Positions 25,001 to 40,000 of a stretch of 64,000 nucleotides of DNA are shown in pieces; the first letter of the stretch is position 1, and each line of letters opens with the position of its first letter. This DNA comes from Sitta carolinensis. Its lineage: Eukaryota > Chordata > Aves > Passeriformes > Sittidae. The stretch lies in assembly GCA_032173965.1 (NCBI GenBank), contig JAVUNC010000004.1, forward strand, positions 124,001 to 188,000, given 5' to 3'. The position numbers and the translations under genes are program-made. Below the pieces are notes generated by a model. It saw only the letters and a list, made by a program, of their open reading frames with translations. It did no database searches and was not told where the DNA came from.

Positions 25001-28000
25001 GAGAAGTTTGCTCACCATTAGCAAATATCCTATGAAAGACTGTTGTAACAGAGCAGCCCGTGAGCGGGAAGTAAAACGAGATAAAGTCAATGAGTTGGTG
25101 AACAGCAAAGCACTTACATCCATAGAGACAGCTGGGTCAGAGTCAGGGCACACAGGGACAGGACTGAGCACCGGGCCCTGCCTCCAGCCACCTCTTCAAA
25201 AGAAATTTACCTAAGGAACGTCGGGGTTTCTACCTGAGAACCAGACTGGGCAGGGGAGACAAGGCATCTCTGACCAAGCAGAAGATTATGGCCGACTCTG
25301 AGACCAAGAAGCTGGAAATTCTGTTTTTCTGTTAATGTCCTACAGCCCCACCCACCCCACCCCTTCAGCAGAGAATGCCCTTTCTCTACATCCCAGCAGC
25401 TTGTAGCCACAGCTCTCAGCAGGAGAACCCACACTTACACCCCTGGCCACATGATGCCACAGCAGAGCTAACACCCGTAAGAGTCCTGGCCCCATGGCCT
25501 GGAATTGAGGGCAGACTCTGAGCAGACACCACTAAATACAAACTGAGTCTAAGGTCAGGTGTAGCAATGCCTGGAGGAACAAGTGGGAAATCTGCACTGC
25601 ACTCTACAGAGCTTCCTCTGTGCTCCACCAAGGCCTCCCTCAGCATATGCTGACATATTGCCATGTCTCAAGGGCACCAGAGGACACTGAGACCCTCCAG
25701 CTTGAGGCCTCCCTTCTGCTGGGGCACTCCAAGAGCTGCCCAAAAGGATTTTTAACTCAAACACATCACTTCTTTCCACCTGTGAACAGTTCTTACACTG
25801 CCAGCAAGAATTCCAGGAACAGCTCCAACAAGGCCAACACAAGCAGAAAGCAGCACCCTGTGTGTGCACGCTGCTCCTCCTGCAGCCAGGGCAGCTGCAG
25901 CCTGTCTCAGAACACACCTGGCAGCACATCCCCACGGCACACAGCACAGACACCCACACACGTGAGCTCTGGGAACAGCACACAGGGCACAACCTGCACG
26001 TATCGCAAGGAATGCTCCCACCTGACCACAGCCCCACAAAGCAGGTGGAACATTCCAGTCTCTGGGAATACCAGTGGCAAGTTTAACAGCTGTAAGTGTC
26101 TTTCCTATCCTCACCACAAGTTCCCCAAAGCTCTCCACTCATTTGAAATTTGTTCTCCTTTAATCTATTAACTCTGCACTTTATGGCACTGGAAAAAAAA
26201 AAGGGTTAGCAAATGAATGGATTATGGATGGCTTTCACATTTAAGCATTATGTAAAATCTTTCCTCCTTCCCACTCCCTTTTTCTTCCACAGTTGACCCC
26301 CAGCACACAGATTTACATTCTGAACACAGAAACAGTGACCAGTCCAGCCAGTGCACATGCTCCTGCATCTGAGGGAGCAGCAAGGAGCAAAGGGCTGTTC
26401 CCACACCTGAACATGTCACAGGAACCACTATCAGACATTTCCAATGTGACACTGCTCTCCTGGCACACCCTCCCCCAGCAGACAGCAGGATGTCCTGCAG
26501 TGCACACCAGCAGCTGCCTTAGACAGCTTTTTGCCCCACATTCAGCAAGTATTCTCTTTGCCAAAGCCACAGGGACAGGAACTTTGTGAGCAGCACCCAG
26601 CACAGTACTGGGGACAGAGACAGCACCAAAGCACAGCTCATAGTGCACTGTATCCTTGTTCCCCATAAATCCATGGAAATTACTGTCCTGCTGCTTTTAA
26701 GCAAACACAGGGAAGTGCTCAGATACTAGCCATCTGTACAGGATAGGAACAGGGAGCAGCAAACATGAGTCTGGCATTGTCAGTGACCCTGGAGCAATGG
26801 CTGTTCCACGGCCCAAAACTCAAACCCAACCCCTCTGGCACTGCAAGGGCAGCAGCGCCAGGGAGAAAAGCTCAAGCTCAACACAACAAGCAGTCCTGGC
26901 AATGTAGCTTTGCCTCTTCTGGTTGGGTGGGCTCTGCAGGAATAGGAATACATCCTGCAACACTGCCAACTCTAATTCCAGCCTGCATTGGAACCAAGCT
27001 TTCCCATCTGGAGGATTCCTCTTTTTACAACCCCACTTTTACTCACTTCCTTTTTTATTTAGGAAAGGACCAGAATCTCTTAGATAAATTACTTCACTTC
27101 TGAACGTGAGGTGAGCCAGGCAGCCCACAGCAGTGGAGCAGAGAGTTCTGCTCAGGAACAGCTGCACATGAGCACTGCAGCTGCAGTAACACTCCAGCAC
27201 ATCCTGCAGCTGTAACAGCACAGACACCCACTGCTCCTGGCATGAGCACATGCATGTGACTGTCATGTCCCTCCTGCACACCTGACAAAAACAAAGCTTT
27301 GTGAAACTGGAGGGAGCGAAGGTGTAACTGTGCTGAGGTCACCATTCACACTCCACACGTGAAAAGCCACCTTCCTTCTACACAGCCTCTGAACAGCACC
27401 ACTGGAGCTGCATGCTCCAGGAACCGCAGGTCTGCTGACCTGCAGGATCTCCCTCTGGGGAAAGCCATGGCTACCGTGCCAGCTCCATGGGTTAGGTTTT
27501 ACAGATGGTGCTGGCTGCCCTGCAGAAAGGTAGCAGCTGCATGATACTTTGAAACTAAACTAAAAAAGGGAATTTCTTGAGTACTCAAGTCTTCCCACCA
27601 GTCAGAACTGAATGCTAGGGAGTGTGCCAGCATAAAAGGTACTAGATGTACTCATTCTTGGAAATCTCTCCCACTTGGATAAAGTCAGGAAAACACAATA
27701 ATGTGATGACATGATGACATCAGCTTGTGTGAAGAGCAAGTCCCCAAGTTTAAAGGCAGGTCAGGAACAGAGTGCTCCTTCTGCCATGACCCTGTCTCCC
27801 TGGTACAAGCACAAACCTACTACCCCAGTTCTGGAACAAAACAACACAGGAGTTCTTTGATGGGAAGAAAAGCCACAGGTCTGCAGCTGATGGCAAGGCT
27901 ATTTCTGAATGACAGGTGATGCAGAGCATTTTTCCCTGTACACTGCCTCATCAAAGCAGAACTCACACAAACAATAGCTCCAGGAAAGCAAAGACCTATT

Positions 28001-31000
28001 CCTCGATCGAGAATACTTGCAGAAGTTGAACAACAGGTAGCAAAGCTGTCCCTTGAAAGGTCTTGTCAACGTGTGACATAATGCATCCTGACTGCAGACA
28101 GATTTTTAGAGACATGGGAATAGCAGGAAAAAACAGAGCATGCAAGAATGCTCTGCACTGCCAGGGTCATCACTGCTTACTTATGAAATAAACTGTTTTG
28201 GCACAGGGTGGCTGCCCAAGCAGGGCATGTGTGTGCCAAACAGGCCCAGGGTGGCTCAGCAGCCTGAAGGCAGGCCCATGGGAGGGATGTCAAGGCAAGC
28301 TGCAGTCAGAGTCTGTCCACTTTATTATAAACATGGGTTGCTACAAGGAGCACTCTTGTGGCTTCATGAACACAGCTGCCCAGGCAGCTCCCAAAACTCC
28401 ACAGTGCTGGGAAGAGAAGTCTCTGTGTATTAACATGAAAATCTGCAGAGCAGAGGAACCCACAGATGATGCACCTTCAAAACTTCCAAGTTTCAGCATC
28501 ATTTTCTGTGTCATCCCCTTGAGACAAAAAGCTAAAGGAGAGGCTAAAAGGCAAACAGTACCCAGTATCAGTCTTTCCTGCACCTGACAAGGGTCCAATC
28601 ACTGAAACAATCATTGAATTCTGCTCCCAGTCTCTGGCAATCTGATGTGAGGTGGAGAAGCACATGTATACACATGCCTGGCATGCCAGGGAACCTGGAA
28701 AGGAGTAGATGCCTTTTTCTGTTTGGGCAGTCTGTCTGATAGGCAGGGGCACCCCAAGCAAGCATTACCTGACCCGATCTTGATCAGTCCGTTGTGCTGG
28801 ATGAAGATGGTGTCACAGGTCAGGTTGCCATGGATGATGGGGGGATCACAGGAGTGGAGGTAGCTGGAGATGCAGAACAGAGCACTGGTCAAGGCCCTGA
28901 ATCCATCCCTTTACCCTTCCCATGTCAAGCAACATCAGAAGAGAACAGGAGAGCGAAGGGCACATACCAGGGATTTACAGTAGCCAGGAGATACAATTCA
29001 GTGACTGAACATCAGCCTCTAGCTGAGACCCAGGAACAAACAGGAATTGTCTCTAATGAATCTCAGGAACATGGTGGGGGCAGGGAGGGGGGAAAGACAA
29101 AGCTTTCTCCTATCAGCTCCCAAGAAACCCAGGGTATCAGAGATAAAGGCACACTTTCATCCAACCCAGTACTGCTGAATGGATTCTAAAAGGGTTACTA
29201 TTTTATACCAAAAATATCAGAGCCTTATCCTGTCCCTACTCAAAGGGGACCAAAGAGGCACTTAATGTTATACACACACAACTGAGCATGTTTTTCCAGC
29301 AGGCACAAATAAAGCATTTCAGTGCTGGGTCCCAGGTACACTCTGTTTTCACATCTCACTCTGCTTGGGTTTATGTTAGCAGCTAGCACAAATGAGGACA
29401 GTCAGCTCCCAGAAATTCATTAGAACACAAACTATTCACCAATAGCTGTAATCTAGCCAAGCAGCACCAGAGTTTTCTCTATAGAGTGCAAGCCACACTC
29501 TGTTATCCAGGTTATTGTTTTTCTGAGGTTCTAATTAGCTACTCACCAACTCTAGTTCAGGTGGAAAAGAGTTTTTAAAACCCAGAACATATTCTACTCA
29601 GCTGTATTGCACTAAGATGGCTGCAGAAGAGCTGCATCATCAAGAAACACACACACATCTAACACCACCATGCCTCAATATCCATGAATCCACTGCTTGC
29701 AACAGGGCTGCAGCCTGCCAAAGCTATGGAAGTTTTTTCTCAGTCCTCCCACATGGAATTTGATTTCTCTGTCAGCTTTGTAACATCCTCCTGACCATGG
29801 ATACACCCAGGTTATAAAGCTGGATATTCTGGAGTGCTCCCTAATACTGAACTGCCATGCTCATTGGCACATTGGTCCCAATTGCTGGGATCACAAGGTA
29901 GCACCCCACGTACCTGAGAGCAGAGAGGATCTGGGTACACCACCGCTTCCATGCCTGCAGACACAAAAGGAAAGGGATAAAAATCATCCACAAGGAGCTA
30001 ACCTGTAGTTCTGCGATTCACAGCCCACTCGTAGGAAGCAATACACGCTCCAGCTTTCACTCAGTGCAGGTGTAAAGAATCAGTTCCCTTATGGTCAGCT
30101 TGTTTCTACATACTCCCATACATACATGTCCAGAAACACACCTGTCCTCCAGAGTCTCCCATGCACAGACACCTTCCCCCTTTCCTGTGAGGGCCCCAGA
30201 GAGGGATGTGCCTGTCACACCACACCTAAGAAGCTGTAGAGCTGCTGGCAGTAAAGCAACCACCACAGAATTGCTGTCCTAGAGAACCTGCAGCTGAACT
30301 AGGTTACAGGGACACAGGGGAACTGCAGCAATGTGTTATCAACAGTTCTCATTGGGATCCTCTGCTGAAAGAGCCTTCCAGGGGCTGATGGCTCTAAAGA
30401 ATTATGGTCATACAGGAAAAAGAGTTACCTTTTCATTCATAGTTTTGTGGTTCTTCTTTGTCTTCTTCAGGAACTGTTTCAAGCTCCCTGAAGACATGTA
30501 CTCAGTGATGAAGATCACCTGTGGGGCAGTACAACACATTACCCTCCACCTTGATAACTACCTAACAACACACAATGAAAACCCAACAGCCTGAGGGCTG
30601 CACTTACCCTGGCCTTGTTCTCTTTCACATCAGCCCAGTATTTGTGGAACTTCACAATGTTGAGATGATCCAGCTGAATTAAGTTGTCAAACACTGCTTT
30701 AACTTTTTCCTTAGCATCGGAAAGACAAAGACATGTCATATCAGAGACCACCAACCTATATCCTTCTTTCTTCTTGGGTCTTGGTCCCCTCAAACACCAG
30801 CCCCTGCGCTAAGAACAGATAGCATCCCATTTTCTTCTGCACTGCATGTCAGCAGAGTGTGGTTTGATTGTCACATCTAAATGAACACAAGGGCTCATGG
30901 AAATAGCACAGCAGTTTTGCAGGACATTTCCCATACAGGACAAATTTGATACATTTGGACAGCACAAACCCAGCAAATAATCCACACAAAAGTCCCCAGT

Positions 31001-34000
31001 ATCCATAACCCCACCCCAGGGCAAGGTATGTTTCTCATATCCTGCTGGGAAACACATCAACTTACTTCCTGAAGCTTAAAGTTCTTCCGCTCAGAGAACT
31101 GCACTTCATTCCAAACAACTTCCACACCTTCCTCCGTATCCATGGCCAGGTAGGCACTGTCAATCCCCGGGACATTGCGCTGGTTCACCTGGAGGGGAGG
31201 GTGGAGAGACCTGTGAGCTCTCAGCCAGCAAGGCCAGATCATTGAAACGCAGCACTCACTGGGGAATTATGAACTCTACTCATTAACTTTTAATTAAGTG
31301 AGAATTCCAGGACTGCGTTTGCACGTGTATCTTGGAGCAGGGCATATCCAAAACATGAGTCACTGTAGACCATGTGAGCAGAAGTCCTGAGCATACTGGT
31401 GCGAAAACCTCTTGTGCACAAATGCTGTGCTGTAGCAAAGCTGCCTTCTGCCAACAATATGTTACAGTTTCATGGTTCAGGACAGCTGTAGTTCATTCTG
31501 ACACAAAAAAATCCACTCCAACAATACAAAAGGGACACAGAAACATCTCAGGAACTCAGATACAACTTTGTGGAGGAATCCTCTGAAATGTGATGACACC
31601 TGAAACTCAACCAAATCAGAGAGGAATATGGGGAAAGATGAAGCTTCAGAGGTGGGAACCAACAACACAAGGGAAACCACTACAGCAATTTCTTTAGTTA
31701 ATAATTGTAACCATTGACCCAGAACAGGTACATCCACGCCGAATAGTAAAGACACAGATGAGCACTCAGAAAGCAGCAAGGTAAGGGGAGGGGATTGAGA
31801 ATTTAGAGCACATGAATGGCAAGGGCTGTGGGAGGACATTAAGGCTGAAAGACCTGCAGAGAATCTGAGGTGAACCCTGCTCCCAGCAGCAAAGTTTTTC
31901 CAGAACATTGGTCTTCTTCAGATACATAGCACCATTCAAAGATGAACATGGTTTCTTTCATCCAACATCCACAGCATTTTCTGTAATGCCTTTGCCAGGC
32001 AATTTCACAGGCACACAGCAGTCACAGTCATGGTGAGCATCCCACTGCACCAGGCAACATGCAGTGACAGAACTGGATTCAAACCACTTTGAGAGGACAA
32101 GAAGGTAGAATTCCCCTTTTAATTGTCAACTGGCAATCATTACTGTTCCCATCTGTTGACCACACACCAAGAATCACTTCACAGATTCACAGGATAACGG
32201 AGTTGAAAGAGACCCACAAGGATCACTGAAGTCCAGCTTCTGGCCCTGCACTGGAAAACCCAAAGAATCCCACCCTGTGTCTAAGAGCAGTGTCCAAACA
32301 CTCCCTGACTCAGGGCTGGGGCTGATTACCAGGCTTGGCAGCGTTCAGCTAATCCAATTTCCCCCCTAAGGTAACAGTTAACACAGATCTGCCTGGCAAA
32401 CCCGGACTCATCTTCTATCACCTCCAAAACCTGGCCATTTCACAGCTCCTCCTTCTCATACTGTGTCACCTTCTCTTCCCTCACTACGGGCCCCATCAGC
32501 AGCCTATTGCTGGAAATTTCTCACCTTATGTAAGAGCTCCCTCAGAAATCCCTTCTCCCTTGGCAGCCACTTTCACATGATCAAATTTACCCAATTTCAT
32601 CATTCCAGCTGAGTTATTCTACCCCATTCTACTCCTTCCATAGCCTGACAACACAGAAGACAGACCACCAATACAGGTGGGATTCTTCATGATCCTCCAA
32701 GGGATTCTGAACAGGCCCAATAATATTTAATACCCTGACACTGCAGGTGACACACTGCAGGTGACACACTGCAACGACAAATGATGCCCAGCACAGTAAA
32801 ACCAGAGTGATGCAGATTTCTCTGGCAACTCAGCAGCAAAGGAGTATGACACAACCAGCAGGCTGCAAGACATAGCACAGGCAGGAATAAGGGGTACAGG
32901 CCATAATTACCTAAGGAGAGCCTGAGTTACAGAGCACAGCTATGGAAAATCATCACAGGAGGTGACAGCCAAGTATGAACCACCCCACTTCATCCCACTT
33001 GAGCCACCTACATAACTGAGGGGTGAAAGGACTCAGATTTGGATTAGAAAGACATTCACATTGATCTTAAAAACTTGATTTTATATATATATACACACTG
33101 ATACCAACAGGCCAGGCCTGTTATGTTTCATCATTAAAGAAAGCTGAAGAAATAAAAATAATTGAAGATAGAACACTCATTCCTTCAAATTTTTGAATAA
33201 GCATTATCTTGGGGAAGACAGCAGCATAAAATCACTCAGTACAATTACTAAAGCTGAAGGGCAAAAGGCTTTAACTTCAGGGAAGTTTAAAGAAGCCCAA
33301 GGCAGCAGAAAGGCAGGTGTGTGTGAGCAGTGCAAGGACAAGGTAACAGCCACCACACTGACACCCAGAGCACCTGCATCCCTTTGGATTCTCCTTCTTT
33401 ATCCCACTTGCTGTCTGTTCATGGAAACATCAAGGCTGGAAAAGGCTGGACATCTAAATCATGGAATCCAACAGTAAAAGGCCCTGTGCTGGAAGTCCTC
33501 CAGCTTTACTGGATTGAGTAAGTCCTCAGGTCCTAGCGACTACTGAAAATCTGCCCCCATAATGCAGATGGACTTGTCACATCTCCCACTTCAGGCCAAG
33601 CTCCCCAAACATAAATGATTTCCATGACTCAGGCAGTATTCCAGAGCACCAGATATGACTCAAGACACCAAACCCAGCTGATGTCACCAATGGCGATTCT
33701 GTTTCTCAGGAGATTCGACAGCTTGGGGAGAAGAGTAAAAGGGGGAAAATGCAGACAGACAAGTGAAAGGCAGCAGCAGATTGCTCCTGCTTGCCAAATC
33801 CCTAGTGCACATCCCTTTCCGTGAAAAGCAGAATCCTAAACCCTCATGAAAGCTTGAGATAATGCATTACTCTGGTGTTTGTCCCAGCCCAGCCAGTCCC
33901 CAGACTAGGCAGCTTTTACACTCTGAGGAGGAAGTGACCTGAGCCCAGCTTAGCCCGAATTTCTGCAGCACAGCAGAGGAAGCAGCTCCACACTACAGAA

Positions 34001-37000
34001 GTACCAACGCAGCTCTGAGTCCATGTAAGCAGAAGGCAAGGAAACTCAAGAAGAATTTCAAGTGAATTACTTAAAGGAGTATGGGTGGAGTGGCACAACA
34101 GCTCTATGGGAAAAAAAGTCTGGAAGGTTAATTTTCCCTTTGGAAGATTATTCCATTGTCCAATACATATTTTTTTATATAGCTCTCAAACATCTGTGTA
34201 TCTGTTGCTGAAAGAAAAGAGACTTTTGGAGAGACAATCTGTAGTTCACATGATCTGTCAATTAAACAGAAAATAAAACCAGCCTAAATCACAAGTGACA
34301 GCGATGATTTACAATCTAAAGGAAAAAAACTATAAAAACTGTGAAAAAGTCCACAATAACTAGAGTATCAGTATATAACGGACTTGCACATGGAAAAAGA
34401 GCTGGGGAATGGCAGCACACCAGGCCAGACCCTCACAAGAAGCCCCAGATTTGGTTCAGAGCAGCATGAATATGTTAACCAGTTTCCCTGGCCACTTGTT
34501 TAAGCCAGAGAAAGGTGAAAGCTCTGCCCAACCACTTGGCAAATGGTTAGGGCTAGAGACAATGCACGCCCAGAGCCAGCAGCTGAGCCATGAGGAACTC
34601 AACTTCTCCTTGAGCTGTGGGGAAACAAAAAGCAGCAAATTTACCAACAGAAACTGAACAAAAAGGGCTCTCTGGGATCTGAGGCTAATCCAGAATGTAA
34701 CACAATAAAGAATGGTAGGTCCGCTGCAGACAAAAGGAAAAGAAATCCAACAAAGCAAAGAAACAATCCTACTTCATGTTTTAATTAAACTGACACGCTG
34801 GCCTTGAAAATTACAGTCATGGTGGTAAAATGCTTGAAAGGCTTTAATTCAACAAGAAAATTAAAATAACCAGTGTAATTTAGCAGTAGCAAGGAAAGGA
34901 AAGTATTGATCATTACCACAGCTGTACAGACCACCTCATGCTGCAACTAAACTGTAAGGAAAAGACAATCTGACCATCAGCAATATAATAATTGGTTCTT
35001 CCAGACATGCTGCAACAAGTAACAAGATCAAACACATCAGCAAGAAGCTAATCTGTTAACACAATGGACACATCTGGACCATTTAAAGACAGGGTAAAAT
35101 GTTCTCCATGTGTTGAAGTTGTCCCTTGCTGGTAACTCCAGTGCACCAGTGCAGGAGATGCTGTGCTGAGCCCCGAGCCCAAAGCTGACACATCCTGTAG
35201 GCACTGACAGTGTGTGTCCCTGTCACCTCCCACGGGTCCTGCTCTGTGCTGGCCTGCACAGCTGAGCCCTGCTGGGAGCCAGGACACCCTGCATGGAGCC
35301 CAGGCCCCTCCTGCCAGCCAGAGCTGCACCTGCTCTACAGGAAAGGGGCACGTTTTGAACCCCTGCATGCTGTCACACCACCATTTTACAGGCTGTCACC
35401 CGGTGGCCATCCAGCCTCTCCAAAAGCACTCTCATAATTCTGGCTAAACACCACACTGCAGGACAGACCTAGCTACAAATTCCTGCCAGGTAACTCCCCA
35501 GGCAGTAGATCAGGAGTCAAGATACTTTGAGAAGCAGCCCTTCTCTGGATACAGCCACTGAGATTGGAAAAGCAGTCTCAGATCATCGAGTCCAGCCACT
35601 CCCCCAGCACTGCCAAGGCCATCACTAACCCATGTTGCAAACGCCACATCCGTACAGCTTTTAAATTCCTCCAGGGATGAGGACTGCACCCCTGCCCTGA
35701 CCAGCCTGTGCCAAGGCTGGAAAAATCTTGAAGGAAGGAATTTTCCCTAACACCCACCCTGAACCTCCCCATGCCCAGCCTGAGCCCATTGCCCCTTGAG
35801 CTGGCCCTGTGCCCTGGCAGCACAGCCCGACCCCCCTGGCTGTGCCCTCCTCTCAGGGAGTTGTGCAGAGCCAGAAGGGTCCCCAGAGCCCCCTGTGCTC
35901 CAGGCTGAGCCCCTGCCCAGCTCCCTGAGCCCCTGCTGGGGCTCCATTCCCTGCCCAGCTCCCTCAGCCCCTGCTGGGGCTCCATTCCCTGCCCAGCTCC
36001 CTCAGCCCCTGCTGGGGCTCCATTCCCTGCCCAGCTCCCTCAGCCCCTGCTGGGGCTCCATTCCCTGCCCAGCTCCCTCAGCCCCTCCTGGGGCTCCATT
36101 CCCTGCCCAGCTCCCTGAGCCCCTCCTGGGGCTCCATTCCCTGCCCAGCTCCCTCAGCCCCTCCTGGGGCTCCATTCCCTGCCCAGCTCCCTCAGCCCCT
36201 GCTGGGGCTCCATTCCCTGCCCAGCTCCCTAGCCCCTGCTGGGGCTCCATTCCCTGCCCAGCTCCCTGAGCCCCTCCTGGGGCTCCATTCCCTTCCCCAG
36301 CTCCCTGAGCCCTGCTGGCTCCATTCCCTGCCCAGCCCCTGAGCCCTGCTGGGGCTCCATTCCCAGCCAGCTCCCTCAGCCCCTCCTGGGGCTCCATTCC
36401 CTGCCCAGCTCCCTCAGCCCCTCCTGGGGCCCATTCCCTTCCCCAGCTCCCTCAGCCCCTGCTGGGGCTCCATTCCCTGCCCAGCTCCCTCAGCCCCTGC
36501 TGGGGCTCCATTCCTGCCCAGCTCCCTCAGCCCCTGCTGGGGCTCCATTCCCTGCCCAGCTCCCTGAGCCCCTCCTGGGGCTCCATTCCCTTCCCAGCTC
36601 CCTGAGCCCCTCCTGGGGCTCCATTCCCTGCCCAGCTCCCTCAGCCCCTCCTGGGGCTCCATTCCCTTCCCCAGCTCCCTCAGCCCCTGCTGGGGCTCCA
36701 TTCCCTGCCCAGCTCCCTCAGCCCCTCCTGGGGCTCCATTCCCTTCCCCAGCTCCCTCATTCCCTGCCCTGCACACCCCCAAGCCCCTCCAGGTCTCTCT
36801 TGGCAGGAGCAGCCCAGAACTGTCCCAGGATTTGAGGTGCAGCTGCACCAGTGCCGAGTATCCCACAGGGAGGCAGGCATCATTACACCTATTTAATGGA
36901 TACCAGAAATTAATGCAAATTGCCTAATGCAAGATCAAAGGGACCAGTACTCAGTTTCACTAGGTGAAAACTTCAGAAAAACAAGCAATCCAATGGAGTC

Positions 37001-40000
37001 CAAGAGCTCAGTCATAGTGAGCTGGTCTGTGGAAGGAGGAATAGGCAATGCTTCTTCATCCTTAACTCCCAAAGGGAAACAGAAACAGCACAGCAAAATA
37101 AATAAGGAAGTGTGGAAGAAAAGCCAATATCTATAAATAAGCCCATTCAGACAGTTCATCAGGAAGGTTCCAGTAACTGCACTGTGGCAGTGAGTTCAGA
37201 TGAGTACCAGCAGTGTGAAACTCCAAGGAGAGAGAGAAAAGCAGGATAAACTTCATGTGAGCTACTCCCAGAGTGCTATAGCTCATCCTGTTTTTCTGTG
37301 ATACTTTCACTCAGCAGAGATCTCCAAATCACTGCAGGTAACTCTGAACAACATTGATCACATAGGAGGGGTTGAAAGATCAGTACACTGAAAATGCCAT
37401 AAAAATTGATATACTGTGGAAGTACCAATCTCGGAAACAATCCCTGAAGCCACATGAAACTCTAATGAAAAGTAATTATTTCATGTTTTCTGATAATACT
37501 GAAGAAAGCAGGCAATGAGGTGAGCAAACATCATATTTTAAAGAGGACGATGAACACCTGATCTTGACGCTTATCTATAAATTGCAAAGCTGACTGCCAT
37601 AAGATGTCAGGAGTAAAAATGGCTGCAAGGTGAGATTATGGATAATTTTGAAATGGAATAAGAGTATTTGGGTATATTACTCATGGGATGTTTGAGAGAA
37701 GTTCCAAAAGTATGGGAAAAGAATGATCAAGACAAGTCTCAAGCCAAGCCCTGAGCCTTGTCACCATCACCTGTACTGTGTTTATGTTAAATTATTTTTC
37801 AAACTATTTTCTGTGTCCATGTGCTTCTCAAACCCTGTGTATGTGCACATGCAAGCACACACATCTGAAAGCAAACTTCACGCCAGACTAGCCAGAGAGG
37901 AGGGACAAGAGGTCTTGGGGCTGGATTCTGCAGAAGCAGAGGGCCCAGGAGAGAGGTATAGACACCTGAAATGAGCACTGATAGAGAAACTGGATACAGC
38001 TATTCCTGTCATCCACATCGCCATGGGATGCTTGAAAATCACCATGCTTCCATGGCTCGCCTACATTTGGCTGTGCCTGTGTCTGTGAGGATTTGCCACA
38101 CAGGCTCCCTGGAGGCAAGGCCTGGAGTCAGAGGCAGCACACAGCCTCTCCCCACTGCTGGCCCAGCAGGAAGCACCGGCCCAAGCCCAAGCCCCAACAA
38201 ACCTGTGGCAGCTGTCAGGATACCATGACCACTGCCTGGGCTTCCCAGGACAGAGGGCTGACAGGGGAAGGCCCTGGTGCTGCTGCAGAGCACGGTATTT
38301 TTAGACCAGTTCTGTAAGGAATGCAGAGAGAGCTCCATCCTCAGCCACAGGCAGCCAGAGCGTGACCAGCACCCCCAGCCACTGCTGCGAGGAGCGGGAG
38401 CCAGCTGCCCGTCACAGCCTGTGAGCAAGGACACAACGGGCTGGGACAAAAGCTCCGTCCCCCCTCTGCACCCTCGAGTGCCCCTCAGCTCATTCGGGCA
38501 CATCCCAAGGGTTCATTTCTTTCAGGAAGCCGCTGCATGAGCCAATAAAAATGTTAAAAGGCTTCACATACTCCCTTCTTCTTAATGCCTTCCCTGTGGT
38601 CAGGGAACGCTATAAAAACTACAGCATGCATTAGTTTTCTCCACCAACAGGAAATAAAACAGATCCATTGTCAAAGCCTGTCAGGGAGCTGGCAGCCCTC
38701 TAAGTGCCAGCTTGCTTGGAGGACTGGAGTTTATCTTTTACTACCTCAGCAAGTTTCTTTCCAGTCACAACAGAGGCTGAGAAAAATCAGGCTCCAGAAT
38801 CCAAACACTCAGTCTATTAGCATTTTTTCTCCGAGAATCCTGCACTCTGTCCCCTTGAAGAAATGTAAATCCAAAGGTACCAAAGTCACCACCTGCCTTC
38901 AAATGAAAAATTATTCAAGTAACTGAGACTCCCCCTAGAAGTGAGGAGACAACAAAGAGATAAGATGCAGCAGACCCAGTGTTTCACTTCCTGTCTCTCT
39001 GAGTTCAGGCCCTCATGAATCACAACTCTTAGCACTGGATAGTTCCAGCATAAATTGAGAGCATTTGTAAGCCTGAGCACTGAAATCCAACTGTAAAGTC
39101 CAACCATCAACAGCTGAGAAGTGCCAATCCAAATGACAGACATCTTCTATAGAAAAAAGAGAACTAAACTAAAAATCAGTGTCCAGTGAAGAACAGCAAG
39201 ACTGGACTCACATGCATAGGTGCACACTGTCTCAGACTCTGCTTCCTGAGCTCTGCTCCTGACCTGACACTCAGGGCCACAGGGAACTCCACCCATCATG
39301 CTGTCATAGTCTGCACACCATTGTAAGGGAAGCTGTGAAGGGCTGCAGCTTTCATCTAGCTAGCTGACAGTGAAAAATCCCAGACAGAAAAACAAGAATT
39401 ATTCAACATGACAATCACTGCATGCACAGCCACACTGACACATGAGGCATGTGCCCAGAGATAAGGCAGAAATGAACATCTTGATCTCAGCAGCCGCTGA
39501 AGTGGGGCAGAACGTGGAAAGTGCAGCAGGGGAAAGTCCAGCAGCTGAGTCACAAATGAGTTAGTAACACATGAGCCACAGAACAACAATCAGCCACAAG
39601 GTCACTGATGGCTACCAGGAACTGAAACGTCACCTTCAGCCATCCAAAAATCCCCTCAACCCTTCAGAATCCGTGGGACAGACGCACAACCCCTGTGCCT
39701 GCCATCGGTGCAGGACAGCATGACCAGCACCAGGACAAGTTTCCATACAATGGACAGGACATGAGCAAGGCTGCAGGAACAGCACCATGCTCTTCCACAG
39801 CTCTTGAGCAGCCTGCAACATTCTCTGGGAAAAGACAGATATTTAAGCAGAGACCAGTGCTCATTCTCCCACTTTCTCCCTCTTCTGCTGCAAGTGCCAG
39901 GCTGCACATCCTCGCAGTGTCCTGCACTGCAGAGCGCAGCAGCGCTGGATGAGAGCAGCACCACCCAGGCTGTGCCTCGTGAGGAGCTGACAGAAGGAGG

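Larger units (their letters stand above)
15169..28768 (-). other. Large NRBP1 intron (13.6 kb)
   Basis: Intron between the exon encoding HGN/IGS and the exon starting APDTINN. It holds a CR1 piece, the 39-bp minisatellite at 20028-20835, and AT-rich microsatellites near 24205 and 24905. The rest is unique-looking intermediate-GC sequence without a conserved-looking exon on either strand. I saw no nested gene that I could support. Confidence 0.8.

Noticed and set aside
35796..36866. Repetitive open frames rich in [11 protein letters not shown] or [12 protein letters not shown] units
   Set aside because: Translations of the 38-bp CR1-derived array.
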